From Posidonia oceanica (Eukaryota > Streptophyta > Magnoliopsida > Alismatales > Posidoniaceae), in contig JAZBRS010000057.1 of NCBI GenBank assembly GCA_037176725.1, positions 90,417,501 through 90,481,500 of the forward strand: 64,000 nucleotides of DNA, written 5' to 3'. Every line of letters starts with the position of its first letter. The stretch's first letter is position 1. Shown one piece after another: positions 1-11,640 of this stretch. A program made the position numbers and the translations under genes. The notes under the pieces were generated by a model, which made no database searches, was not told where the DNA came from, and saw only the letters and a program-made list of their open reading frames with translations.

Positions 1-309
1 GCTGTGCAGGGGTTCAGAAGGACGTACCTGGGAAATCTGAAACCTGATCTGAGATCTGCTTGGTCCATGCTGAAGAGCGCTTCGCCGGGGTCGTCCGGGT
101 AGCTTATTTGAGAAGATCCAACAGCCGGATTGGAAGATATCACAGCTCCAAGGCAGAGGGGCCAGAACAGAGGAGAAGAATGGATCTAAGTGTACAGGGG
201 GTCCTAGAGGTGTGCAAAACAGGTCCTCCCATGTAAATGGGAGCTAGGAGTGTTTAAGTGTGTGCAAAGGATGCTAAAAACTAGAATGCATGAGTGCAAT
301 GCATGCAGA

Positions 310-1035
310 ATGCAAGAAGAGGCTTCAGGGTGATTTTTCAGAAAATTGGGAATTTAAATGCAATTTTTGAAAGGATGGGGGTCTAAATGCAAAGGTTTTG
401 AAAAGTATGGGGCTTTTATGCAAGGATTTTGAAAAAAGGAGGGTCTACATGCAATTTTACAAAAGACAGGGTTTTAAATGCAATTTTCCAAGATGAATAT
501 GCATCAGGACAAGTTTTGAAACCATGTGGCAGTTAGAATGCAATTTTGAAATCATTAGGGTCCAAAATGCAATTTTTCCAGCAAAACAGGGGTCTAATGG
601 GTCTGGGAATGCAGATGGGGGACCTATATGCAATTTTCCAAACATGTGGGGGCTAAAATGCAATTTTATAAGCAAAATATGCATTTAAATGATTTTTATA
701 AGCATGCAGAGGACCTATATGCAAAAATCAAAAAACATGGGGGAAATAATGCAATGCAGTAAGCAAAAATTGAAAAATAAAAGCTAAGTTAACAGGACAG
801 AGGATTAAATGGCAATTACAGAAGACAATAAGGACCTAAAATGCAATTTCATATGGCAAACTTAGAGGATTAAATCAGATTAAACAGTTGCAGGACTAAA
901 GTGCAATAATCAAAAGCTGAAGGGCCAGAATCAAATTTATTACTGAAGGAAAGCACAGTAAAAGGACTGACATGCAAATAAAGAGAACTACATATTTTTC
1001 ATGCAATTTTATATGGTTTTAATTCAGAAATAAAC
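310..1035 (-). repeat. Degenerate TGCAATTTT tandem repeat in the giant LTR
   Basis: A word close to ATGCAATTTT recurs roughly every 30-45 bp, usually followed by a purine-rich stretch and GGGTCTAAA. About 20 poorly conserved units are visible. The same block is present in the sister LTR at 29205-30175. It is AT-rich and has no credible reading frame. Confidence 0.7.
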
Positions 1036-2559
1036 AGATTTAATCAAATAAAGGACCTGAACGCAAATAAACAAGAACTGAGACCAAAAAAGCAATATTT
1101 GGTAAAATAGCCAAGGTAGCAGAAAATAAGAGCACAGTAATATTGCAGATCGTCGACCACTGTAGCAGTTGCTACCAGTGGCCGACAGGGGGAGCAGAGG
1201 GGTGCTGGCGAGGCGTAGTCCGGCGGGCGAGCTTCACCAGAGCTCGACGAAGACCGGAGCAGCATTGGCGAGCAGCGACGCTGCCTGGAGCAGGCCGGAG
1301 GAGACGCCGGAGGTCTGCAGACCTGCTCGGAGGCAGGCCGGTCAATCAGCGCAGCGTCGACGAGGTCTGATGGCAGGGACATACTCCTGGGGTCCGTGCG
1401 GAGCTGGGGTGTCGGTTGGAGCGACGTTCTGCAGACCGGAGCGGCGGGACGAGCAGCGAAGCTCGCCGGAGAAGACAGAGTTGACCCGGTGTTGACCCGG
1501 CGCAGGAGGGAAGGAAATCCCAGGCTGAGGGGCGGAAAAGCAAGAGAAGAGGGAGTCTAACCTAGGGATGAAGAGAGTTACCTGATTCGCTGGCTGGAGC
1601 GTCCTCCCGACGTGGGTGTCTTTTGCAGAGGCCAGCGAGCTTGGTTCGGCTGCTGCGGGCGTCGTCCGCTGCTCGCGAGGATCAGAGTTGCTTCCGCGGA
1701 GCCCTCCGGTGCTTCTCAGACGCCTGGACGCGAGCTCTGAAGACCAGAGACAGGATCGAGATTTTTTGGGTGTAGAGAGGCAGCCGGAGACGGGGGGAGG
1801 TGTTCGCTGCTCCTCAGGCCGAATGGGAGCTGCCGGTGAACTTCTGGAGGTTGGGTGAAGGGTTTTCGGTGGTTAAATTGGGTCGTGGGGGCCTGTAGGT
1901 GGAGTTTGCAGGTGGGGTGATCTTCTGGCAGAGGAAGGTCACAGGTGTTTGTGGTGGTTTGCTTGGTCTGTGAGGGGGGAGAAGGCTGGAGCTTTGGGGG
2001 GTTAGAAAGCTGGTGGTCAGGTGACTTAGGGTGTGGAATTTGGGAAGGTTTCAAGGGCTGTGGAGTCGGTAATTTTGAGAAAGAAGGTGTTGGGTTGCTG
2101 AGTTGGAAATGGGGTAGTCGGGGATGATTTCAGGGTGACTTCGGGTGTGGAATGAAAGGGTAGAGATGCTGGAAGTTTGGTCGAGATTGAGGGAAGAATT
2201 GGGAGAGTTTTGCTGGGTGGAACGGGTGCTGGATTGGATGGAATGGAAGAGGAGGAAAGGGTCTGATTTTTGCAGAGGAAAGGGAGGGGAATTGCAAGGA
2301 TTTTGGGTACTGGACGCTTTCTCTCTCAGGACGACGCGAAGAGGCTGGAAGGAGGAGAAGACCTGGAAGCTTTATGCAGCTGCGGAGGACAGACGCGCGC
2401 TGGGATTCAAATTCCCACTGGCGGGAGCACTACTGCTGATGGAGAGGCGGTCGGCGAGGAGACAGGCAGTAAATGCCCTCCCGGAAGTTCCACTGAGAGC
2501 GGAGAGAGGAGAGGCGAACTGGTGCTGAGGTGATCGGGAGGGAGAAGCGAAGTTAAATT

Positions 2560-4290
2560 TTAAAGAAGATCGCGGGAAGGAGAAGAAGAAGTTGAAGAGG
2601 AAGAAGAAGAAGGAGGGAAGAGGAGGGTGGAAGGCGTGGGCTGGGCCGCGAGCTGAAAAAAAGAAAAAAGAAAGAAAAGAAAGAAAGGGGGTGGAAGGGG
2701 CCGGATTGGGCCCAACAGGAGAAAAGGAAGAAAAGAAAGAAAGATAGGAAGAAAGAGAGAAATGGAAGGGAAAGAGAGGAGAAATAAATTGGACAAAAAT
2801 AAAATAAAAATAGGTAAAATTATTAGAGTGATTGTATTTTAAGTTAGGACCTTGATTAAAATTTTTTAATGACTGTTTTTGGTTGGTTAATCAGGTTTAG
2901 AGGGATTTTGGGTTTGATTAGGGTTTTAAGGGTTTTCTTTGTTTTTGATTTGTTTTTTATTTTGATTAAATGTTTGTCAAGCCTTTTAAGTTGTTTTTTC
3001 ATTATGTTTTTCTTGTTAAGTACTTGGGATGTTAATTAGGATTTTTTTAAAATTTGTTTTTAGATTAATTAGAGTGAGTTTTGGCTTTTGATTTTAGTCT
3101 TTTAGGATTCTTCTTAAGTCTTCTTTGAATTATATTTTTGATCTTATGTTTGTTAAGTTCTCTTGATGTTTTTTAGTTAAGTTTCTCTTATTTAATTAAG
3201 TGTTTTTAAGTCTTTAGTTGTTTCTCTCTTTTTTTTTAGTTAAGTTTTTAAAGTGCTCCTCTTAGATTTGTTAAGTTAAGTTTTTTCATTAATTATTTGT
3301 CTTAGTGACTTTAATTGTTTTACTTCTTCTTAGGGTTTGCTTTTGATTATTTTTGATAGGGTCTTCACTTTTGGTTGGTTTTGATTGCATTTTAGTTTTT
3401 TCCTTGATTTTACAGCATTTTCTTTTGATTTGTTTTGCATTTTTTAGCTTGCATTCTTGGTTTTCCATTTTAGCTAGATTTAGTTGGGTTTAGGTTTTTA
3501 ATTGTTTGCTTAATATTTTTAATTATTTTTCTTAGGGTTTTGGTTTGTTTCCCTTTTGTTTTAAAGTTTTTAGAGGTTTTTAAGGATTTTTTAGGGGCTT
3601 AGCAAAAGAAAGAAAAGGAAAAGGAGAAGGAAGAAGAAAAGGGAAAAAAGGAGGAATAAAGGGGAAAGAGAGGAGTTGAAAGAAAATAATTTTTTGAAAG
3701 TCAAGGAAATTGCTAAAAATAAGATAAAAATAGGAATGAGATTGAGAAGAGATAGATGCACAAGGGGGGCCCACAGCCAGGCAAGAAAAAAGGAAAGAAG
3801 GGGATGAAAAGAAGGAGGATAATCAGGAGAGAGAGAGGAGAGAGAAAAGAATAATCCTGAAGAGAGAAAACGATAATTTGGGTGAATGGAGGGCTTAAAG
3901 GTTTTGAAAAGGGGTGAAAATTGGGGAATGTGTTGCCTAGGGTTTCTAGTGTTGGTTTTGGGGATTTGGTTTAGTTTTGAGAAAGTTTTGGAAGGGTTTT
4001 GAGGTGTAGAAAAGGGGTAGTTTTACCTAGGTTTTCTAGAGTTTTTGGGAATGGTTTTGGGTTGAAAATTTCTAAGTGTTTGGGTAGGTTTGCTAAGTAG
4101 GGAGTGATGGGTTTTCCTATGGTTTTTGGGTAAGTTTTGGGTTTGGAAAATGGGTGTAGGCTTAGGTCAAGTTTAGGCTTGTTTTGAAGGGTAAGATGAA
4201 GGGGATTGGTGTAGTTTTGACCTAGGTTTAGATCCAGAAGTCACCAGAAGGTCCCAATTGGTTCAGGCCTGTCAGAATGGGGTGTCAACA
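2560..4290. other. Purine tracts and C-poor DNA in the giant LTR
   Basis: From 2560 to 2790 the plus strand is almost pure A/G (GAAGAAGAAG type). From about 2800 to 3600 it is rich in T and G with very few C (TTTTAAGTT, GATTAGGGTTTT). Further purine tracts lie at 3600-3720 and 3785-3870. The arrangement is repeated in the sister copy at 31600-33361. No gene is seen. In minus orientation this is the U3 side of the LTR. Confidence 0.65.
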
Positions 4291-7015
4291 ACAGAATAGT
4301 GAATCTGTCATCCGGGACACGACTGGAGACAAACCGCGAGGCGAGCAAAGCAAATCTGTCATCCTAGATGCAACCGGAGACAAACCGCTGGAGAGAATAG
4401 CAGATTTGTCATCCGGGATGCAACCGGAGATAAATCACAAGGCAGGAAAGCAAATCTGTCATCCGGGACACAATCGGAGACAAACCGCAGGACAAGATAG
4501 TAGATTTGTCATCCGGGGACACAATTGGAGACAAACCGCAAGGCAGGGGAGCGAATCTGTCATCCAGGACGCGACCGGAGACAAACCGCAAGGCAAGAGA
4601 GCGAATCTGTCACCTAGGACGCGACCAGAGACAAACCACGACGCAAAGGAGCGAATTTGTCATCCGAGACGCAACCAGAGACAAACCGCAAGGAAAAGGA
4701 GCGAATCTGTCATCCGGGATGCCACCAGAGACAAACTGCAAGGCAAGAGAGCGAATCTGTCACCCAGGATGCAACCGGAGACAAACCGCAAGGTAAGGGA
4801 GCGAATCTGTCACCCAAGATGCAATTGGAGACAAACCGCGAGGCGAAGGAGCGAATCTATCATTCGGGACACAACTGGAGACAAACTGCGAGGCGAAGAT
4901 AGCAAATCTGTCATCCAGGACGCAACCGGAGACAAACCGTGAGGCGAGCAAAGCAAATCTATCATCCGGGATGCAACCGGAGACAAACCGTAAGGCAAAG
5001 AAGCGAATCTGTCATCCGAGACGCAACCGGAGACAAACCGCAAGGCAAGAGAGCGAATCTGTCATCCGGGATGCAACCGGAGACAAACCACAAGGCAAGA
5101 GAGTGAATCTGTCACCCGGGACGCAACCGGAGACAAACTGCGGGAGAGAATAGCAGATTTGTCATCCGGGACACAGCTGGAGACAAACCGCAAGGCAGGA
5201 AAGCAAATATGTCATCCGGGGCGCAACCAGAGACAAACCGCAGGACAGGATATCAGATTTGTCATCCGAGATGCAACCAGAGACAAACTGCAAGGCAGGG
5301 GAGTGAATTTGTCATTCGGGACACGATCAGAGACAAACCGCAAGGCAAGAGAGCAAATCTGTCACCCGGGACGCAACCGGAGACAAACTGCGAGGCAAGG
5401 GAGCAAATCTGTCGCCCGGGATGCAACTGGAGACAAACGGCGAGGTGAAGGAGTGAATCTGTCATCCAGGATGCAACCAGAGACAAACCGCGAGGCGAAG
5501 ATAGCGAATCTGTCATCTGGGACACAACCGGAGACAAACCGTGAGGCGAGCAAAGCAAATCTGTCATCCGAGATGCAACCGGAGACAAACCACAAGGCAA
5601 AGGAGCGAATCTGTCATTCGGGACGCAACTAGAGACAAACTGCAAGGCGAAGAAGCGAATCTATCATCCAGGACGCAACCGGAGACAAACCACAGGAGAG
5701 AATAGCAGATTTGTCATCCGGGACGCAATCGAAGACAAACCACAAGGCAGGAAAGCAAATATGTCATCCGAGACACAACTGGAGGCAAACCGCAAGGAGA
5801 GGATAGCAGATTTGTCATCCAGGACGCAACCAGAGACAAACCGCAGGAGAGGATAGCGAATCTGTCATCCGGGACACGACCGGAGACAAACCGCAGGAGG
5901 ATAGCGAATTTGTCATTCGGGACGCAATCGGAGACAAACCGCAAGGCGTGAAAGCAAATCTGTCATCCAGGACGCAACCAGAGACAAACCGCAGGAAAGG
6001 ATAGTAGATTTGTCATCCGAGACGCAACGGAGACAAACCACGAGGCAAGGAGCGAATCTGTCATTCGAGACGCAACTGGAGACAAACCGCAAGGCAAGGA
6101 TAGCGAATCTATCATCCGGACGCAACCGGAGACAAACCGTGGGAGAAGGAGCGAATCTGTCATCCGGGACGCCACCGGAGACAAACCGCAAGGCAAGGAT
6201 AGCGAATTTGTCATCTGAGACGCAACCGGAGACAAACCGCGGGAGAATGAGCGAATTTGTCATCTGGGACGCAACCGCAGACAAACCGCGAGGCAAAGGA
6301 GCGAATCCGTCATCTGGGACGCAACTAGAGACAAACCGCAGGAGAGGATAGCAGATTTGTCATCTGGGACGCAACCGGAGACAAACTGCAAGGTAGGAAA
6401 GCAAATCTGTCATCCAGGATGCAACCGAAGACAAACCGCAAGGTAGGATAGCGAATCTGTCATCCGGGACGCAACCAGAGACAAACTGCAAGGCAAAGAT
6501 AGCGAATCTGTCATTCGGGACGCAACCGGAGACAAACCGCAGGAGAAGGAGCGAATCTGTCATCCGGGACACAACCAGAGACAAACTGCAAGAGGATAGC
6601 AAATCTGTCATCCGGGATGCAACCGGAGACAAACTGCAAGGCAAGAAAGCAAATATGTCATCCGGGACGCAACCAGAGACAAACCGCAAGGCTGGATAGC
6701 GAATCTGTCATCCGGGACGCAACTGGAGATAAACTGCAAGGCAAAGATAGCGAATCTGTCATTCGAGATGCAATCAGAGACAAACCGCAGGAAAGGATAG
6801 CAGATTTTTCATCTGGGACACAACGGGAGACAAACCGCAAGGCGAACAAAGCAAATATGTCATCCGGGATGCAACCAGAGACAAACCGCAAGGCGGTAGG
6901 AGCGAATCCGTCATTCGGGACGCGACCTGGGACAAACCGCGATGCTAGAGAGCGAATCTGTCACCCGGGACGCAACCGGAGACAAACTGCAAGGCAAGAT
7001 AGCGAGGCAATATCA
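4291..7015. repeat. 51-bp tandem array (about 53 units)
   Basis: The unit is close to GCGAATCTGTCATCCGGGAC followed by GCAACCGGAGACAAACCGCA and AGGCAAGGATA, about 51 bp, with length variants near 48-52 bp. The unit contains TCCGG, a 7-nt spacer and CCGGA, flanked by GTC and GAC. Unit length near a multiple of three produces overlapping open frames on both strands that are not genes. The array lies downstream of E1 integrase in element orientation. Tat/Ogre 3' untranslated regions are known to be hypervariable and to seed satellites. The array ends near 7015 with degenerate units. Confidence 0.9.
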
Positions 7016-7119
7016 AGGGACAAACAAGATGCCCTTGGTATCGAGACGCAGAAAGGTTCGCTACGCGAGCGAATGAGACAAAAGGAGATGCAAAAGCAAT
7101 GGGGCCAAGCTGACTAGTT

Positions 7120-7835
7120 TAGCCGAAATAGAGGAATAGATAAGTTTCAGACTTATCAGCCGGAACAGAGGAATAGATAAGTTTCAGACTTATCAGCCGG
7201 AATAGATAAGTTTCAGACTTATCAGCTAGAACAGAGGAATAGATATGTTTTGGACTTATCAGCCGGAATAGAGGAATAGATAAAATTCAGACTTATTAGC
7301 CAGAACAGAGGAGTAGATAAGTTTCAAACTTATCAGCCGGAATAGAGGAATAGATAAGTTTCGGACTTATCAGCCAGAACAGAGGAATAGATAAGTTTCG
7401 GACTTATCAACCGGAATAGATAAGTTTCAGACTTATCACCCAAAAAGGAGAATGGATAAGTTTCAGACTTATCAACTTGAAAAGAGAATAGATAAGTTTC
7501 GGACTTATCAGCTACAACAGATAAGTTTCGGACTTATCACCCAAAAAGGAGAATGGATAAGTTTTGGACTTATCAGCCGGAAAAGAGAATAGATAAGTTT
7601 TGGACTTATCAGTCGGAATAGAAAAGTTTTGGACTTATCACCCGAAAAAGAGAATGGATAAGTTTCAGAGTTATCAACCGAAAAAGAGAATAGATAAGTT
7701 TCGGACTTATCAACCGGAATAGATAAGTTTCAGACTTATCGCTCGGAAAAGAGAATAGATAAGTTTTGGACTTATCAACCGAAAAAGAGAATGATGCGAT
7801 AAGTTTTGGACTTATCGACCGGAATAGGATTGATA
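7120..7835. repeat. Hairpin tandem array, GATAAGT/ACTTATC
   Basis: About 20 copies of GATAAGTTTCAGACTTATC (or TTCGG, TTTGG variants) are separated by short linkers such as AGCCGGAATAGAGGAATA. Every copy is a 7-bp inverted repeat with a 5-nt spacer. Linkers vary in length, so the spacing alternates while the hairpin is conserved. It lies in the 3' noncoding region of E1. Confidence 0.92.
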
Positions 7836-8235
7836 ATAGGAATACCAAAACCCGTTGACAGTCTGGGGTGTCAGCCCGAGGCACAAGATAAGACGATACC
7901 AATGGGCGAAACAGATGTCCCTGGTATCAAGGAAAAAATGATAGACCAGAGAGTCTATCGGTCAAGTGAAGTGGCGACAAGTCATCAAACTCGTCTGCCG
8001 GAAATTTGGACAATATGACAGATGTCAAATGAGTAGTTAGGGGTACCAACCCGAGTGCTAGACAGTATGATGGGCATCAACCGAGTAGTTTGGGCTACCA
8101 GCCCGGGCAGAGGATAGAACTAAGGAGAGACGCCCTTAGTAGAAGTACTGTCCCAACTAGTTCATCCAGAAAGCAATTGATCTGCCTCTGGTCGAGAACT
8201 GTTCGATGCCTTGCAAAGTCGAAAGGGGGAGTAGA
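7836..8235. other. E1 3' noncoding spacer
   Basis: There is no credible gene. It contains GATACCAATGGGC and CCCTGGTATC (around 7896-7936) and repeated words of the form GGGGTACCAACCC and TACCAGCCC (8040-8110). Related GATACCAAGGGCATC words occur in the 3' region of E4 (44470-44730), which indicates E1 and E4 share 3' sequence. Confidence 0.55.
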
Positions 8236-8515
8236 GAAATGATTGATGTATGCATGATTTATGCAAAATTTAATGCATGATTGATTTATTGTGTTGAATA
8301 TGCATGACTTATGCAATTCTGTTGAAGATGCATGATTTATGCAACTTTGTTGTAGATGCATGACTTATGCCAACTTTTGATGTAGATGCGTGATGTATGC
8401 AAACTTTTGTTTTGTTTTGTTTTTCTTTATGCATGACTTATACAATTTTGTTGTAGATGCATGATTTATGCAAATTTTTGTTGTAGATGCATGACTTATG
8501 CAAAATTTTGTTGCC
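8236..8515. repeat. TGCAT/ATGCA tandem array, about 30-bp unit
   Basis: Roughly nine copies of a unit like TTGTAGATGCATGACTTATG followed by CAATTTTG are present. Each contains TGCAT, a 5-nt spacer (GACTT or GATTT) and ATGCA. It is the third distinct array in the E1 3' region. Confidence 0.85.
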
Positions 8516-9525
8516 CTCAGTATTTGAAATGCTAGGAATGCCTGCTATATAGGAAAGAGTAGTCCTCAACTCACGAGACTCTACCTGGACTCCTAGACTA
8601 TAGGTGGCTCTCTAGAATGGACGGTGTCTCAGAGGGTGGTGTGTCGGGTGGAGTGGTGAGAAACAAAGCTCCATGCCAAACTTTCTAGGACCTACACCTA
8701 CTTTTTTATTTTATTATTTTTTTTTCATTTTTTTTTTACTCCCTCATAGGTTTACAGGTTTACTCTATCCCTGGCTTGGAGGTAAAAAACGCCTGGCCTG
8801 GTGCTGGGGAGCTGCTGCAAGACAGGGGTGGTTGGTCCCTAGACAATTTGTGGGCTTTCCAGGCGTATGCTCCGACTCCTCTCCAAGATGGTCGTAGGGA
8901 TAGGGCTATTCTGCTCACCTCTCTCTCTAGAGCCGACTTCTATCTTCAACTTCTGTCTTCCCCCTTTTTTTTATGTCCTTTTATTGATCGATTTTTTTTT
9001 GATTGTTTTTTTTTCTTTTCTCTTTTTTCTTTTTTTTTTCACTCTCACTCTCAGTCTATCATTTTCTCTCCCTCTGGACGTATAGGTCTTATGAGGAGTT
9101 TGGACATTTCGCTTTGTTCTTTATTAGATGGTGGCTCCCTCACTTGTTAGGACATCTAGGTAGTGTTGATTGAGGAGGAACAAACTCTTTCCAAGCAGGC
9201 TAGCTATTTCGATTTTCGTCATCGGGCATGATTATCATGAATGAGGATTTTTGTACATCATGAATGAGTATGATTGATTTTGATTTTGATTGCTTTTTTT
9301 TTTTATTATCCTGAATGAAGATGATTGATTTTGATTTTTTTTTTTGACTAATGTTGCTACAAATGCATGTTGATTTTGTACGCTGCCGAAATACTAAAAA
9401 GAAAGGTGTGCAATGCCAAGAATGTATACAAATGCAATTTCCAAATGCATGACTGTGAAGCAATGAATGCATGGAATGAAACAGAAAAGAAGAAAACTCT
9501 GCAAGGCAAGGATACATGCCTCAGG
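8516..9525 (-). other. E1 noncoding region between pol and the 3' arrays
   Basis: This stretch has long T runs on the plus strand (8702-8740, 8966-9040, 9293-9345), which are A-rich on the element strand. No domain is recognisable in any frame. It follows the integrase stop at 9526 in element orientation. No LTR boundary or clear polypurine tract was found, so the E1 3' LTR is probably left of the window. Confidence 0.5.
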
Positions 9526-10685
9526 TCATTGGTAGTACTTTTTGAGGTAGCAAGAATTGACCGGTTTTGATTGCTCAACCTGGTCCATGTCCTCAAGGAT
9601 CGTCGCACCACCGAAGAGGATTTGCTTGACAATGAAAGGGTTGCGTCAATTGGGCTTGAATTTGCCATGGGTGTTAGGCAGATGAATAGCTTGCAAGACT
9701 AGGTCATCGGGCGCGAGATGTTGGGGTCTGACCTTCTTCTGATAAGCTCTGGCCATGCGCCTCTGATGGCATGATGCATGGCCTGCAATCTGTGCTCGTC
9801 AATTAGATTCAGCTGGATGCAGCGATCCTCAATCCATTCTGCCTCCTCCAGCTCAGCTTCTCGTAGGATCTAGAGTGATGGGATCTCTACCTCAATGGGC
9901 AAAACAACCTCCATGCCATACACAAGTGAATATGGAGTTGTTCCTGTTGATGTTTGGACCGACGTTCTGTACACCCAAAGGGCATATGGAAGCTTGTCAT
10001 GCCAGTCCTTATGAGTCTCAGCCATTTTCTTTAGGATCTTCACAAGATTTTTGTTGGCTGACTCAACTGCGTCATTCATCTGCGGCCGATAAGGGGAGGA
10101 CCTATGGTGCTTGATCTTGAAACTCTGGAGATAATCCTCAATCCTCTGGGCTATGAAGTTCTTGCTGTTATCAGATATGATGGAGTACGGGACCCTGTAC
10201 TGGGCAATGATGTTGTTCCTGATGAACTTTTCCGTTGCCGCGGTTGTGACATTCTTGTATGAGGCCGCCTCCACCCACTTGGTGAAGTAATCAATCGCTA
10301 CCAAGATAAAGCGATGACCATTGGAGGCTGTAGGATGAATAGCCCCGATGACGTCAATTCCCCATGTAGAGAAAGGCCATGGTGACGACATGTTGTGCAA
10401 TTGCTGTGGGGGAGCATAAATGAAGTTCCTATGGATCTGGCAGTTGTGGCATCTACGTACAAACTGGCAGCAATCTGCCTCCATGGTTGACCAGAAGTAG
10501 CCCTGAAGCATGATCTTCTTGGCTAGCAACACACTGTTCATATGAGGGTTGCATGTCCCTGCATGAACTTGGAGCAACAGTGTGTCGGCTTCTGTCTTGT
10601 CCACACAGTGAAGGAGCATCTGATTGTAGGATCTCCTATAAAGGTGTCCTGCTCCTAGCACATATCTTGATGCCAGATGCGCCAA
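9526..10685 (-). pseudogene. E1 integrase (broken)
   Basis: Integrase inserts element cDNA into the host genome. The main open frame runs from 10685 to 9870 (271 residues). Near residues 40-90 it has the zinc-binding H2C2 pattern: H in VHAGTCNPHMN, then RRCHNCQIH. The catalytic triad is present: D in GIDVIG, D in ISDNSKNF and E in DAVESANKN. After VEIPSL there is an in-frame TAG at about 9870. The C-terminal domain continues leftward with a frameshift near 9760, recognisable from HGKFKPN and a terminal CYLKKYYQ before TGA at 9526. The copy has a complete catalytic core but an interrupted C-terminus. It is preceded by the RNase H region on the same strand. Confidence 0.9.
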
Positions 10686-10859
10686 AGTCTTCTTGTCGGC
10701 CGCCGAAGCACCAGGCGGAAATCTGCCAGACTCCAGGAAGGTCTAGATGTCATGGAATCAAGGGAGATGATCTGAGGGGTTTGCCTCGTCAATGCTCATG
10801 CAGTGTGCAGGCTGCTCTATACGTGTGACTGACACGTCCACTGTATGATCCTCTGATAT

Positions 10860-11640
10860 GGAGAGCCAAGATGCTCAAGTTGCTAGCACATCCACATAGG
10901 CATTCTTGGTTCTACTCATGAAGGTGAAATGGATCTCCTCGAACTCTTGAATGAGCTTCAGAAGGTACTCCTGATATGGCACAAGCTTGGAGTCCCTGGT
11001 CTTTCATTCTCTATTGACCTGGGCTATGACGAGCATCACATCCCCAAATACTCTCAACTGTTGCACACCGTGCTCAAGTGTGACTTGGAGTCCCAGGATG
11101 CATGCCTCGTATTCTACTTCATTGTTGGTGTATTCGAAGGTCAACTTTCTCGCAAAAGGGATCCACTGACCTTGCGGTGAAGCGAGAACTGCACCAATGC
11201 CTCTACCCCTCTTATTGACAGCGCCATCAAAACACGCATGCCAAAGCTGCTTGTCCTTGGGACCCTCTAGCTCCGAGTCCTCCATGGCAAAAAGGATGTC
11301 CTCATCAGGGAACTGAGTCTGGAGGGGCTGATACTCAGGTAGGGGTAAGTCAGCCAAGTGGTCTGCCATCACCTGCCCCTTCATCGACTTCTGTGTGACG
11401 AAAGTGATGTCGTATTGGGACAACAACACTTGCCACTTGACGCATCTGCCTACTAATGCTGACTTTTGGAAGAGAAAATTCATCGGATCATGCCAGCATA
11501 GAAGTAGGATAGGGTACGCCATCATGTAGTGCCTCAATCACTGTGTGGCCCAGACAAGGGATAGGCAGACCTTCTCGATGGTGTTGTACTTGGCCTCGCA
11601 GTCATTGAACTTCTTAGTGAGATAGTAGATGGCCCGCTCC
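10860..11640 (-). pseudogene. E1 RNase H and second (archaeal-type) RNase H, broken
   Basis: This follows the reverse transcriptase in the same polyprotein. The segment nearest RT carries the normal RNase H remnant (ERAIYYLTKKF in translation just below 11640). The frame 11537-11004 then shows a second RNase H: CFDGAVNKRG, GIGAVLASPQG, TNNEVEYEACI and VFGDVMLVIAQVN, giving the acidic D, E, D residues. A duplicated RNase H is characteristic of Tat/Ogre elements. Stops at about 11538 and 11004 interrupt it. The C-terminal part, including FTFMSRTKN, continues to about 10870 after a TGA that most simply replaces a tryptophan codon. Confidence 0.8.

Larger units (their letters stand above)
1..4290 (-). 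mobile_element. Giant-family LTR, left part cut by window edge
   Basis: This is the LTR end-portion of the same family as the complete solo LTR at 27125-33361. The first bases match 28885 onward, and both copies run in parallel to the same terminus, GGGGTGTCAACA, ending here at 4290. On the minus strand the LTR therefore starts TGTTGACACCCC. It holds a degenerate TGCAATTTT repeat, a GC-rich segment (about 1140-2530), purine tracts and a C-poor stretch. A splice-donor-like CAG|GTACGT lies at 22-30 on the minus strand. The right flank (ACAGA) is already tandem-array sequence and not a polypurine tract, so this is more likely an insertion (solo LTR) into the array than the 3' LTR of E1. The left end and left TSD are outside the window. 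Confidence 0.8.

Noticed and set aside
1143..1495. Arginine-rich frames in the GC-rich LTR segment
   Set aside because: They overlap on both strands and are not conserved in frame with the sister copy at 30180-30550.
1..4290. This LTR as the 3' LTR of E1
   Set aside because: Its terminus and length differ from the E1 5' LTR (TGTTGACACCCC against TGTAGACACCTCG), and no polypurine tract adjoins it. It matches the unrelated giant family instead.
4277..7117. Long open frames on both strands with SVIRDATGDKPQG-like repeats
   Set aside because: They are by-products of the 51-bp tandem unit. Frames are open in several registers at once and no start, domain or conserved unit reading supports translation.
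4291..8515. CRISPR-like regular repeats
   Set aside because: Units are contiguous tandem repeats without unique spacers, in plant DNA next to a retrotransposon.
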